DNA from: Panopea generosa
Taxonomy: Eukaryota; Mollusca; Bivalvia; Adapedonta; Hiatellidae
DNA: 64,000 nt
Direction: 5' to 3'
Assembly: GCA_029582155.1 (NCBI GenBank)
Contig: CM055902.1
Coordinates: 13,608,041 to 13,672,040 of the forward strand
Positions 11,399 through 23,615 of this stretch are shown here, piece after piece. Position 1 is the stretch's first letter. Each line of letters begins with the position of its first letter. The notes beneath the pieces were generated by a model. It was not told where the DNA came from, searched no databases, and saw only the letters and a list, made by a program, of their open reading frames with translations. The translations under genes and the position numbers were made by a program.

Positions 11399-11719
11399 AC
11401 AAAAATGTAATGGAAGTATCACCTAAAGCATTAGTATTACATAAATGACAACAGCTTCTATCGAAAATGTGATACCGTTACGTGTTGCCGGATAACTCCT
11501 TTGTGAAGAGTACATTTCTGGAAGGGAGGCGACTGTGATATTTTTGTTCAACTTAAAGAAAGTATATCCATTTCGTTCAAGATTATTGGCATTCAGATAA
11601 TTTTTTGTCACTACAGTTAAGAACTTGTATATAACTCCTTGCTACAATGTGAACAATAAATGACTTTGATACGAATAAATATCCTAAAACTGCATTGGCG
11701 TAGGAGCCGGGGGCCATGG

Positions 11720-11830
11720 TAGCCCCCCCCCCCCACAAGGTTCAAGTTAGAGGGCCAGCAAATACTTTGCCCCCACCCCCTCCTATATTTTACTCTATCC
11801 TCAGACCCCCCCCACCCCCGCCCTAACTGA
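11720..11830. repeat. C-rich low-complexity patch
   Basis: Runs of C (11725-11743) and CCCCCACCCCC blocks. The context TAGGAGCCGGGGGCC...GGCCAGCA is a decayed dispersed repeat. No gene is supported here. Confidence 0.5.
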
Positions 11831-12192
11831 AACGCTCTTACGCACATGAATTGTACACAAATTAAATAGATATCCCATTTTATGTTATGCATATATAATA
11901 AGGTCAATGATATAATGCGATTTGCTATAAGAGTGAGAGCAAGTTCTATTTTGCGGAAGATTACCTTGCGAATCGATATTTTGTATAATTTAAGTCATGT
12001 GTTTACACAAGCAACGCGTATACGATTACAATGTGCACACAAATCAACGCCCTCCATCCCCACCCCCACACCGAAAAACGTTAATGAGCTTTCCAACGCA
12101 TTGGTTCAATAATGTGCTTTCGAACAATGAGGCGGGGATGTGTTTGCACAATTCAAAACAACTACAGTTGTTCAACAATGAAACAGCATTAA

Positions 12193-12200
12193 TGACGTCA
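12193..12200. promoter_or_regulatory. CRE-like palindrome TGACGTCA (site 1)
   Basis: Perfect 8-base CREB/ATF consensus about 2 kb upstream of the SLC37A4 start codon. This is a motif match only; binding is inferred. Confidence 0.25.
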
Positions 12201-13449
12201 ATAATTTAAATATACTTCCTTGATTAAATGAACAATTGCAATTTTGGTAGGGCATTACGTGCGGAGAAAACCATATTGACCTTTGACTAAATCTCATTTT
12301 GAAGCCTAATGTGCACTGACGATTCAAGAGCCATTGGATTGAATGAAAGCTATGAATTGCAAAAACACCTTAAGCCAAACTTTATAACTTGAGCAATCAC
12401 CCTGGGACAGACTCTAATATCCCCACGCTCCGTATTCGAAATACTTGTTTTGAGTATATATAATTGTACAATCATGACACACCCGTTAGTCATCGGCAAC
12501 AACTATTGCAACTTAATTTCAAACAGCAGTTGGTGCCCTTTCATGCAAGTGGTGCTCATTCGTTATTGAAAAAGAGCTCTATGCACATTGCCATGCGGGA
12601 AAACTGTGTTGACATTTTAAAGAAGATCTCATTCTTTCTTGTATTATCTGAAACTTGATCATTCCTTGGCTTTGTTTATCATACCGATTAAAATATCATT
12701 GTAATACAATATATTTTGCACTTTTTGTCAAAGATACCAAAATGATTTTCATTAAATGTACGAGAGTTATGTCCCTTTACAGATTAAGAAACTGCATACA
12801 TACTTATTGACCAGTCACGGACTGTCTATCAAAAATGTTGATACGCCATTCAGCGATATACTGGTTGCTACGCCGCCATTTCCTTAGACAAGCTAACAAT
12901 GTCTACAATGTCAACGCTACATTGTATTTATTTGGACAAACAATATCACGCGGCCAGTGAGCGGTGCGATTTGGATATTTTGATATAGTATTTAACAAAT
13001 AAGTGTAAAGTGGAAAAACTCTAAAGATAAGTAACCATTGCCAAATGGCAAGTCGCTCTGCTGAATGACAAGTTACCTTATCAGAATTAAAATCAAAAGT
13101 CGTGTTTTGGCATTCCATATAAATCATCATTATATATCTATAAACCCGAACTAATCAGGTCTAATAAATGAACTATTGACCACTTATTCCTTAAAAAATG
13201 AACTATTGACCAATTATTCTGTCGAAACCGGTTTCACCCGGTTACCGAGTCAATAGTTCAAACGAAACGTTCTTCCGTTCTCATGCTGATAGTCCATTCA
13301 AACTCCATTTGCTCTACTCGATAAAACAACAGTTTAACCGATCTGTTTAATATATTCCATAAATTAAAACTGACACTTAAGTTTCCACTTTTTATCGTTA
13401 AAATACAGTTAAACCATTTTCCACAACTGATAGGCCTATGTTTATATAA

Positions 13450-13457
13450 TGACGTCA
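13450..13457. promoter_or_regulatory. CRE-like palindrome TGACGTCA (site 2)
   Basis: A second perfect CREB/ATF palindrome, with another half site (TGATGACGTTAT) about 25 bp downstream. It lies 3.2 kb upstream of SLC37A4. Motif match only. Confidence 0.25.
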
Positions 13458-13825
13458 GGTTGTATACGTATTGGCGTTGATGACGTTATTTTGATTAAGA
13501 GCGGATCCAGCATGTAGCTAAATACTGTTAACATTGTACTTTTAATAGTTGGAAATATTTTAAGTCAGAGAATGTGATTATGAAGGTTAGGAATGTAACC
13601 GTAATAGTTGAATTGGTTAGTGGAGAACAGACATATAAAGGCTACGACAAAAAATGCTTTGCACACCTCTGTTAAAAAATGCAGTGAAAGTATAAATGAA
13701 GTGAGGTGAAAAACTTTTAGATCTACTTCTTGACTAACCTTTTTTAATCTTATTCAATATTATAAAACAACTATCTACCTTTTTAACGGTCAATGGTTAA
13801 AATTATTCATCCTCAGAAAATGACT

Positions 13826-14062
13826 AGAGACCGCGGCGTGGTCTAGTGGTAGAGCGTCTGCCTTGCATGCGGAATGTCGTGGGTTCAATCCCCGGCCAGG
13901 TCATACCAAAGACTTTAAAAATGGTACTAGAAGCTTCCTTGCTTGACGCTGAGCATTTAGAGGAGAGTTCTAGGTCTGGTCAGCCCGCGTCAGTATAATG
14001 TGACTGGGTGGGGTATCATACCATGTCTGCAGCATGATACTCCAGTGTGACAGCACTAAAAA
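13826..14062 (+). mobile_element. tRNA-derived SINE, family 5, near full length
   Basis: The head GCGTGGTCTAGTGGTAGAGCGTCTGCCTTGCATGC...GTGGGTTCAATCCCC has good A and B boxes. The body GCTTGACGCTGAGCATTTAGAGGAGAGTTCTAGG recurs at 9150-9300 and 14615-14770. Several copies plus a shared non-tRNA body argue against a functional tRNA gene. Confidence 0.75.
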
Positions 14063-14067
14063 TTCTG

Positions 14068-14535
14068 TCTCAAGTAGAGATTCTGATTCATTCTGAGGAC
14101 TTTTTAGTTCTACTCGGATTCATTCTGAGGACTTCATAAGTCTATTCGGATCCATTCTGAGGACTTCCTAGCTCTATTCAGAGTCATGCTGAGGACTTCC
14201 TTCTTCTATTCGGATTCATTCTGAGGACTTTGTAGTTCTACTCGAATTCATTCTTAGGACTTCCTAATTCTACTAGAATTCATTCTGAGGACTTCCTAAT
14301 TCTATTTGGATTCATTCTGAGGACTATCTAGTTCTATTCGGATACATTCTGAGGACTTTATAGTTCTATTCGGATACATTCTGAGGACTTTCTAGTTCTA
14401 TTCAGATTTATTCTGTGGATATCCTACTTCTATTCGGATTCATTCTGAGAACCTCCTAGTTCTATTTAGGTTCATGCTGAGTACTTCCTAGTTCTACTCG
14501 GATTCATTCCGATGACATCCTAGGTCTACTTCGAC
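14068..14535. repeat. 32-bp minisatellite, array 1
   Basis: About 14 copies of ATTCTGAGGACTTCCTAGTTCTATTCGGATTC. The array sits between two family 5 SINEs. The same unit forms a second array at 19470-19855. It resembles part of the family 3 SINE body (see 45655-45870). Confidence 0.88.
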
Positions 14536-14614
14536 ACATGACAAAGTTTATGTTCAATCTTTACACATGCATACGGATAACCACAGGCAGAGTATTAATG
14601 TTCAATTATTCTAG

Positions 14615-14770
14615 ACAGAGGCGGTGGTCTGGTTGTAGAGTGTCCGCCTCGAGTGTGGTCATATAGGTTTGATCCCCGGCAGGGTCGTACCATTGACTTG
14701 AATAAATGTTACAAGAAGTCTTCCGCGCTTGACGCACATCATTTAGAGGATAGTTCTCATTGTGGTCGCA
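14615..14770 (+). mobile_element. tRNA-derived SINE, family 5
   Basis: The head GGCGGTGGTCTGGTTGTAGAGTGTCCGCCTCGAGTG...GGTTTGATCCCCGGC is followed by the family 5 body (CGCTTGACGCACATCATTTAGAGGATAGTTCT). Confidence 0.65.
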
Positions 14771-15344
14771 AATGTTCAGTGAGATACTTTACGTGCACTT
14801 GCTATGACTATCCTTGTACATGGAACCGGCAGCTTTAAGCCCCCTTTTACAGTACCATGCCGGACTAAGGCACTGAGGGAGTGCGTTTGAAACCTCCTCC
14901 CCCAGCCCCTGGGCGAAAACCCTCCGAAAATCGATCCAGAACCTCCGGGTCTTGGAGCAAGCATGCTAACCACTAAAGCACAGTAACTCCTCATTGCTCC
15001 TACTGTTCAAGGGCAGCATGTAGTGGCCTTTTATAAAACTGACTTTGAGAAACGGCGGGCTAAGTTTATTGACTTGTTTGTTGAAGGGCACTATGTTGAG
15101 CAATGACACATGATCGGAATTGTGTTCAAAACTTATTGACTTTCCCTCATATGATTTAACCATAATATTTGTGTAATATAAACATATGTTAGACACGTTT
15201 TCAGTAACATGTTAAATGTTAATGGTGATAGGGAACAGCACTGTTTTAACACAAGTCAGTTATCTCTGGATAGAACGTAACCACTGTAATCCACAAGTAA
15301 CTTGCAAACTGTCTCACATAAAGTTTTGGGATTAAACAGGGTAA

Positions 15345-15552
15345 CGCCCCGGTTTCACTAAACATCTTAACCTAAGATTTTCCTCAGCTCAGATTTTTTT
15401 ATACAATTTACATTGATAATTCTTTACACTGATCATTTTACATGTTATCTTTTACCGTTGAGACAAAATTGATCAGATTTGTGATTTAGAAAAATTGATA
15501 ATTTTGAGTTGAGGAAATTATGAGCTTGTGATATTTAGTAGAACAGGGCCCA
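15345..15552. mobile_element. MITE-like element with CAGGCCCAGTTTC ends (copy 3)
   Basis: Starts CGCCCCGGTTTCACTAAACATCTTAACC and ends GTAGAACAGGGCCCAGG. The internal TTGAGTTGAGGAAATT matches the inverse of TTTTCCTCAGCTCAGATT. Confidence 0.6.
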
Positions 15553-15640
15553 GGTTCCTGAACCCACCGGCGACCTCAGCGGCGAGAGGTAATTGGCCAT
15601 GTGACGACAGTGTATTAGCCAACTCGGCCACATGGGACAC
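15545..15640 (-). mobile_element. tRNA-like SINE head fragment
   Basis: The reverse strand reads CATGTGGCCGAGTTGGCTAATACACTG..., like a tRNA-Leu/Ser A box, as in family 3. Confidence 0.45.
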
Positions 15641-15929
15641 TCATATAAAGCTACAGGTTTGCTCAGGGGGTTAGAAAACGGCCCGGTATTAGTATGATGT
15701 TTGTCACTCGTGTCCTGAACACTTTCAAAGGGGCATACAGCAATGTTAATATTGACTTCTAGTTGACGCATCAAACCGACCTTAACACTCATGCACGTTT
15801 AACCATATGGAAATCTTAGCCTAAGTCATAATATCTTATCATCGTATTTAACGAAGTATGGTCAGAACGGGACATAATTTGACATGTTCAGTATATTACA
15901 GGTTATGCGATAAATGACACATCAAATTT

Positions 15930-16100
15930 TATTAGTGGAGGAAGATCTCAGAGTAAATGTGACTAAAGTCACCGTCCTTCCGCAAGTAACTGGTAAACGT
16001 CCTCACATAGCGTTGTTGGATCAATCTGGGCTCGAACCTATGACCTCAGCGGTGAGAAGTTAGTGATCTTTAGACAACATCGTGAACCATTCGGTCGCGG
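15930..16100 (-). mobile_element. tRNA-derived SINE, family 3, reverse copy
   Basis: Reads in reverse through TGGAGGAAGATCTCAGAGTAAATGTGA, TCCGCAAGTAACTGG and GGCTCGAACCTATGACCTCAGCGGTGAGA, matching 45655-45870. No gene is seen between 16100 and 17015. Confidence 0.6.
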
Positions 16101-16920
16101 AGAACAGAATTTTATTCAAAATCCCTTAAATATATACAGTTTGTAGTTTTACATCGTATAACGAAGTACCTTTGTGCTCGAACTTACGGAGAAAAATAAT
16201 TGTTACATGTATTCCATTTACACAAAAATATTATATATCAATCAGATAAATGTAGTTTATCAGTAAGTTATTCTGATCATACTGAATATACAGGCATATT
16301 GTTCATATAATATTTTCAAGAATGAAGCCTGACATTTAGTGGTAAAAGACATTTGAAATTGGACACAGGTTTCCAGAGCTTTATGTCTTTGGTTTTTCCT
16401 GAGCGAGTCGAGCACGTTTTGAAAATATACAATATATTGAAATACTGTTCCTTTAATATATGCCTATTATGTTTCATTCATCTTTTTGTGTCTATGGCTT
16501 GTCAATGCAACTTTATAAATGCATTTCACAAATCACAAAATCAATGTTGCAGTGTTTCAATACGCATCTTTAAACTCTTATAGTATCATCAAACAGTTCC
16601 CAATGTCACCCAAACTTTGCAGAAATCGGGAAACTGTTCCAGTGTTCCCATATGCACAATGAAATATGACATTTTATGCATTTTTAACCAAAAAAATGCC
16701 AAACCGCTTTACACAGCTCTAATTTCTTTGGCGTAATAAACTTGCTACCGTCATGTAAGGGAGGTAAGTCTTCAGTGAGACCTTAAGAGAGCTGCATTAA
16801 GCAGGTACAAATACAGTTTATCGTTGTTTATGCAAACAATGCAATACAACGCATGCTTACAGCAATACAGGACTGAACATTGAAATAATATTAATATAAA
16901 GCCTGTGGTGTCACTCTGAT

Positions 16921-16947
16921 TTATATATATATATATATATATATATT
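16921..16947. repeat. (AT)n microsatellite
   Basis: Uninterrupted TATATATATA run of about 13 dinucleotides. Confidence 0.9.
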
Positions 16948-17016
16948 ATTCAAATGTTTTGAAATAAAAAATAAAACATGTAGATTCCTTGCGCTACGTT
17001 CTTTCTTGAACCACCA

Positions 17017-17303
17017 GACCCGATTAGCGCTCAGTCGGTTACGCATCTTATTATCAATCTAGGGGTCGTAAGTTCGAATCCCTGACCGACAACATTCTCC
17101 GTGATGATTGATATACGACATTATGTTTCACTATCATAAGTCTCTCACCACTGATTCAAATGGGAAAGTTATCAATTACTTGTGAAAATGGGTGTGCTCG
17201 AGTACTGGTTAACCTTTCAGCATCCCAGGAAACAGTGGTTAGATTAACTGATCATATGTTAGCCCTCGATGGCATAAAAATGACGCTAAATATTCAATCC
17301 ATG
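17017..17303 (+). mobile_element. tRNA-derived SINE, family 2
   Basis: The head ATTAGCGCTCAGTCGGTTACGCATCTTATTATCAATC..GTAAGTTCGAATCCC is followed by TCTCCGTGATGATTGATATACGACATTATG and the tail TTAGCCCTCGATGGCATAAAAATGACGCTAAATATTCAATC. Confidence 0.78.
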
Positions 17304-17537
17304 CAATCTTTCTTGAACCATCTAAATAGAGTTTAACAAGTAATGGTATGTACAGCAGTAAGCCCGAACACATGTAATGGTTCGGATATACTTTTTTCGT
17401 TTTTGAGTAGTTTTGGATACACGAACTCTCTGCCTTTTTTGTTTATTACGTGCAAATAATGCTTGTGTGAAAACTTACATGAATAGCTATTGATATTGTC
17501 ATGGAATATACATGTATAGTCAAATAGTAATATACAT

Positions 17538-17546
17538 AATAATAAC

Positions 17547-17578
<32 letters not shown>

Positions 17579-17600
17579 TAATAATAAAAATAATGATACT
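17538..17600. repeat. (AAT)n microsatellite
   Basis: Run of AAT with occasional changes. It creates poly-Leu and poly-Ile frames that should not be read as genes. Confidence 0.9.
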
Positions 17601-18607
17601 AATGATTCTAATTTCACAAACTAGTTTCGCTGTTTTCTTAGTATATTTGCAGCAAGAGTATGCAACAAAATAAGAAATACAACTACACGACAAATAAGCA
17701 ATGAGAATATATTTATTTTTATATATAATATACTGTACCGGAAAACGCATTATTAGAAGATCAGAAGTTACTAATAGAGGACGTAAGAAAATAGAGCTGA
17801 ACCTATTAGTAATCAGACTGGACTAATAAGGCTAAAGGTTGCAGGAGCGAATATCGAAATATGAAATCCACAATTCATATCGACTCACACCGATATTCCT
17901 ACAGTGAAAGTTTAGAAGAGAAAGATGCTTCCTTCCGAGTACATGAATGAAATGGAAGCACAAGTAGATATAAGAAGACAGTGAGACGACAGAAAAAGGC
18001 GTTCAGTCCTCCACGACCGGTGACTGAACAATTGAAAAGGGCAACTGCATCAGCTTGAGATGGGTTGACCCCACGTAAATGAGGATTTTATAATTAGGCT
18101 TTTCGCTATACTAGCAAACCTCCAAATATAGGGGACACTATGTACGGATTTTAACGTCTTTTATATATATACCTGCAAAAACTTTTAGGTGGTTACAAAC
18201 ATTTGCATATATGTATACGTATATTAAACGTATGAATTAATTCTACTTCCGGTCAACTAGAATGACACCCCTTTCAAGACTAACACCTTTAAAAGGGTTT
18301 AAATGACCCTACGTAATTGGGACCCATAATAGCTAAGTGGTCTAGGACGTTAATTTGTCGTTGAAAAGGTCGTGTGTTCAAACCGCAGTCAAGTCAAAGA
18401 AAAAAAAAAGATTTATTTTTATATAATTTTTATTTGTCATTTAAGTAATTTACTTGTATCAAAACAGTCTGACGATGTAAAAGAAAAAAAAATATGACAT
18501 AGGACATATATAACTTCAAACGTTTATTATAAGAATATCAATGTCCATGGTATTTAGGAACCATTAGCTGGTGCCCTACTGCATCAGCTGAGTAAACTAC
18601 ATAATAA

Positions 18608-18880
18608 TTATGGTTTCATTTTTATACCATCGAGGGTTGACGGATGATCAGTTGACTTTACCACTCTTTCCTGTGATTCTGGAAGGTTAACCAGTTTTCG
18701 AGAATACCTATCTCCGCAAGTAACGGATAACTCTTTACTTGACAGCGGTGAGAGACGAATGACAATGAGACGCATTGTCGTATATCAATCATCACGAAGA
18801 CTGTGGCCGGGTGAGGATTTGAACTCACCACCCGGCCAAGATTAATAGTCATACGTACTACCGACTGAGCTGACCAGTCC
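18608..18880 (-). mobile_element. tRNA-derived SINE, family 2, reverse copy
   Basis: The reverse complement matches the family 2 head and body (ATTTGAACTCACCACCCGGCCAAG in the B-box region, TTTATACCATCGAGGGTTGACGGATGATCAG at the tail). Confidence 0.75.
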
Positions 18881-19469
18881 CGGGTTAACGAAAAGAAGTG
18901 TTGTCAAATCAACCAATCGATGCATTGGGCGGGGTTGGCGGTTAACAATACACAATATATGAAACTACCCAAGAGGAATATTCTCAGCCCTTCTTAACTC
19001 GGCAACAACACTGCTGTTCCTTACGCATTAATATACACCCTAAAAATGCACCAACAAACGAATATTCAGAATGAAATTAGAACTTTGATACCTGCAGAAC
19101 AGCAGAGTTTTAGAACAAATATTCTATGCGTTCCTCTCAGAAATATCAAACGAAGAAAAAGGTCGTTTTAGCCTACGTCTTTATAAAGACAAAAAATCAT
19201 AGTGAGTTGTTTGTTTTTATTTCTTATGATGTCCTTGGTATTGGCGTGCATTTCATGGCCTGTTTACATGTGTGTGTGTGTTGCTATAATCTCTTTTATC
19301 ATTGTTATTATATCGTTCATGCATCACGTTGTCATGCTTTGTATACATGTACAGCTATTACCGTAATAGATATATCTATCTATCTGCCGTGTGTTTGAAT
19401 GAAATTTGGTTGATAGAAATATTTAGAAAATTTGTTAGTTGTATGTACATGTGGATAGCGGTGATTCTA

Positions 19470-19855
19470 CACGAAATCGTTCTGAGAACTTCCAGGTTCT
19501 ATTCGGAGTCATTCTGAGGACTTCCTTGTTCTATTCGGAGTCATTCTGAGGACTTTCTTGTTCTATTCGTAATCATTCTGAGGACTTCCTTGTTCTATTC
19601 AGATCCATTTTGGGGACTTCCTAGATATACTCCGATTTATTCTGAGGACTTCCAAGTTATATCTAGTTCTATTCAGATTCATTCTGAAGACTTCTTAATT
19701 ATACTTGGAATCATTCTGAGGACTTCCTATTTTTATTCGGATTCTTCTGAGGACTTCCTAGTTTTATTCAGATTTATTCTGATGACTTCCTAGTTCTATT
19801 CGGATTCATTCTGAGGACTTTCTAGTTCTAATCGGATTCATTCTGAGGACTTTCT
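19470..19855. repeat. 32-bp minisatellite, array 2
   Basis: About 12 copies of the unit found at 14068-14535. Its left flank (GCGGTGATTCTACACGAAATCGTTCTGAGAACTTCC) looks like the corresponding stretch of the family 3 SINE. Confidence 0.88.
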
Positions 19856-19869
19856 AGTTGTACCATGAT

Positions 19870-20320
19870 GAGGCCCTCCCAGATGGGTTCCTGTTCTCTG
19901 GATCTCTTAAAGTAATGCCTTTTGTTCCCCAGATCTCCAAAAGTATTTGCCAAAGTTCCCCAAAAGTATTTTTTCCATGTTCCCCAGATCTCTAAAAGTA
20001 TTTCCGCTGTTCCCTAGATCTCCAAAATTTTTAAACATAGTTCCCTGAAAGTACCAAATAGTGTTTCCTTAAGTAAAACGTCTACTATAATATTCTCTAT
20101 TATTATTTACACATCATCATAATAAGCAAAATCCATGTACTGTCTTCTTTTCCTTGTTTGGAATATCTATGGTCTATGGCTTGAACTTTGGCAGGGAACA
20201 TTAGTGGTTCAATCACGCTGTTTCAAGAACTTCGAGAGTTTGTGATTATACAAATGCTGTGCGAGTTTGGATAAGATTCTTTGAAAAATGTGGGGGATGC
20301 TATAGGTTCTATAAGAAAAA
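19870..20320. other. No gene seen; short CCCCAGATCTCCAAAAGTA repeats
   Basis: Between 19895 and 20060 the motif TTCCCCAGATCTCCAAAAGTATTT recurs about five times irregularly. Nothing else is recognisable. Confidence 0.5.
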
Positions 20321-20390
20321 AGGTTAACAGATGGACGACGGACAATTTACCACAGCATAAGCCCTGCTGGCCTTGGGCAAGTAGAGCCAA
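20318..20390 (-). mobile_element. Head fragment of the GGCTCTACT repeat
   Basis: The reverse complement (GGCTCTACTTGCCCAAGGCCAGCAGGGCTTATG..TAAATTGTCCGTCGTCC) matches the start of the element at 36948-37545. Confidence 0.6.
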
Positions 20391-21202
20391 AGAAGATATC
20401 GATGGAAGGACAGAAAAGACAAAAAAAAAATGAATAGCTGAACGGTTAATTGACAAAATGCAATAAATACACATAAATAATTGACTTTATTTTGTAAACA
20501 TGATCTGATAAAAAAGTAGATGCCGGGTGGGATTGAACATCAGTCCTTACGATCCAAAATGGATGATATTAACCACTGCACTATTCTGCCTTTTATCAGC
20601 AATAATGTAAATACATCTTTGTTCGAATTTCCATCCAAAGTTTATTTCGGGTTCATGAAGTTGTGCAGTGGCCCAGACTAACACGTAAGAAACGCCCAAA
20701 GCTGTCAAATGCTGTTTCAATCAGTCGGCATCTCATTTTAAAAGTAAAGTTGATGATGACCAACTCCAATTATCAATTTTTTTTCTTCTGCATTTTAATT
20801 ATTACGGATTGAAATCGAAATATGTTGAAATTTCAAGAAAAAAACTGAAAGATTTTTAAACAAAAAACGGTAGTCTTGATTTAACAAATACGATGTACGT
20901 TTAAACAAAACAATAGAAATAGAAATGTAAGGTAAAAAGATGAAGCAGTAAGTTTTCAATCGGTGGCGAAAGTTTCATATTGATATTTATTGAAGTCGTT
21001 TTTTCTTATTTCTTATTTCAAAAATGGGCTTAAAAGAGAAAATGATCACACAAAAAAAAACTTTAAGCATAAAATTCTTCATTTCTTTAAATTTAAAAAT
21101 ATAAAAATAAATCTCACAAATCAAGCCCTTTCTTTTGATACCATAATCACAAAAATATTTCGTTTGATTCTGGAGGATAGGTGTTTCCATGATTTAGAAA
21201 AC

Positions 21203-21402
21203 GCCACGTGGTCTAGTGGTAAAGCACCGAACCCGTGATCCTAGGATCGTGGGTATTTAATACTGCGCCACGACTATGTGTAGTGTCCTGGAGAAAAACA
21301 TTTTTTCCACATATGCTTAGTACTGGTTATACCCAGGAAGACTTCGAGCGTGATTTGTCTGAGCCGTAGGAACTTGTTTCAAAATCGAAGTAAAATAAAT
21401 AA
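21203..21402 (+). mobile_element. tRNA-derived SINE, family 1
   Basis: The head CACGTGGTCTAGTGGTAAAGCACCGAACCC leads into the family 1 body (GTGTCCTGGAGAAAAACATT, GCTTAGTACTGGT, CAGGAAGACTTCGAG), ending AAGTAAAATAAAT. Confidence 0.72.
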
Positions 21403-22676
21403 GTTCAAACTAAACTAGAAAAAGCCAAAATGTGCCACCTGAAATTTAGACAAGTACCTCTAGTTGCCTATCTCTGTTTATATGTCTCTGACAAAATTGA
21501 TCAAATTAGTTACTTTTTTTTAATAATAACAATATCCCTGGATCTCTAAAAATAATGGCCAATGTTCCCCCTATTTCTGAAAATAAATACAGGTGTTGCA
21601 ATGTTGCAATAGTTTACCCTCTGCCTCATAAGGAGTCCGATTTTTATTACATTTTTTTGAATTTTTATTTTTCAAAAACAAAGAGTCCGGGCAAGTGCCT
21701 ACAGTGTCTAACGGAAGCTACGCCCCCGTTGTCTGCATTTATCTTTGTAAATTAATCATTTATACACGTTTGTAAATGATTATGATATATAAATACATAT
21801 TAACTATACCTCATACTTCACAATAAGTGGGTGATATTGAAAATAAAAGGACCGCTTTCCGGTGGAAAACCGGATTTTCGTTTATAAACTAAATCCGTAA
21901 TTTCGTTGCAACCGATCGAAAAGGTAAACAAACTTCCGTCATTTGTCATATGATTTTGATTTATACATTCGTTATTATTGCAACTGTGTTAGTCACATGT
22001 ACATATCATAGCAGTATCTACCATACAGGTAATGCTTTGCATCAGAGGTAAACTTTTGAAATGTTATACTTTCAATTTTAAGTAAAATGGGAGTGGGTGG
22101 AGTATGATTTTTATTGTTTGATATGTGTCAAAGTTCATGAATAGGAAATCGATTTTTAATCACAAGTTATAAGTTGTATATCTATGACCATTGTTCTCTT
22201 GAACGTGCTCCAACCTGAGGCAGTCAGCCAGCCCACCCTCGAAGGGTCCCAGTAGGCTGGATGCCACCGTTGATGTTTTTAATACCGTCTTTCATTATCA
22301 CTGTACAAAGTGAACTTTTTATCTTTAAAATAAACTAATCTAACTGCTGGGAGTGCTCAGTATTTTAAGAACATCGCGAGAGGGATGCGATTACTAGAGA
22401 TGATGATGATGACCTCTTACAAAACTACACGTCACTTGGTCGTATACTTGTACTCAAATTACAAATAGGGGTGTGTACCTCAGAACTGTTTGGTGGAGGG
22501 AGACCGGGACTCATATCCTTAGAATCACACAGAATTATTCTTCCATACCTGACAAGAATTTACACATATTTTCCCCATAGGATGGAATTTTCTATCTGAA
22601 CCTCCAACCTGTGTAAGATTCTTATAGTTTTGCAATAAGGATTTATACCTGTAAAAATCTTCATGTAGTAAATTAA

Positions 22677-22872
22677 CCCTTTACTTCATATAGACACCTT
22701 TTGACACCTCTAATATAGAAGGCTTTTGAATTATTGGGTGAATTATGTTTATATTAACTGACAGAGTGGAAAACAGTGCTGGAAGTGTTCAGATTGCTCG
22801 TTACGAGCAATCTGAACTGTTCTTGCACTGTTTTCAAAAGCCTTATGCGATTGGTATCTATGGAGTAAAGGG
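22677..22872. mobile_element. TTAA-flanked piggyBac-like MITE, CCCTTTACTYCATA ends (copy 1)
   Basis: Ends CCCTTTACTTCATATAG and TATCTATGGAGTAAAGGG are inverted and flanked by TTAA on both sides (22673-22676, 22873-22876). The 196-bp noncoding core contains a 31-bp near-perfect palindrome at 22787-22817. A second copy is at 32441-32608. Confidence 0.8.
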
Positions 22873-23439
22873 TTAAGCTTTGAGCTTACACAACCTCTGA
22901 GTCTCTGATAAATTTATCTTCTTAGCAATCGTGACAATTGAGTGCACTCAAGATGGATGTAATTTCTTATGATTCCAATTTTCTTCTTCCTCGATTACTG
23001 CACATAATCCCATTCAGGGGCATTGTCGTATAAATGGTGTATGATACAAGGTGATTGTGGGGTGCTAATATGTACAAGATTAAAAACATTACACTCCCCA
23101 GAATGTCTCTTTGGTGTCGGCTGTAGCAATGCACTCTGGAAGGCTTTTCTGCAGTCTGGAAAGATGGATGTTGGTAAAAGTCAACTGCACAGGCTGGGAC
23201 CAACAACTTCAGTAAATTACCTCTAATGCTAAGGGATGCTGTCCAGAACACTAAAGAAAGTCTATGAGCCCATGGACGATTCTGTGCACATAGTGGGAGT
23301 TTTCACTTTTTTTTTATACCTAGGATTTTATAGACACTAGTGATTGATTACTGACCATGAATCCTAGATCAACTGCTGATGTATTGCTTTCTTCTTGCAG
23401 TCTATGTACACAGTGTCTTTTTGTGGTATATTCCCTAAA

Positions 23440-23615
23440 TACATGGTCCAGTGGTAGAGCATCTTACCCAGGATTGGAGGGTTGTGGGTTTGATCCTCTG
23501 CCACGTCTATGTGTGTTGTCCTTGAGCCAGAAACTTTATCTGCATATGCTTAGTACAGGTTCTACCCACTCTCAGGAAGACTTGAGCAATTTGTCTAAGT
23601 TATAAGAACTTGTTT
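23440..23615 (+). mobile_element. tRNA-derived SINE, family 1
   Basis: ATGGTCCAGTGGTAGAGCATCTTACCCAGGATTGGAGGGTTGTGGGTTTGATCC, followed by the family 1 body. Confidence 0.75.
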
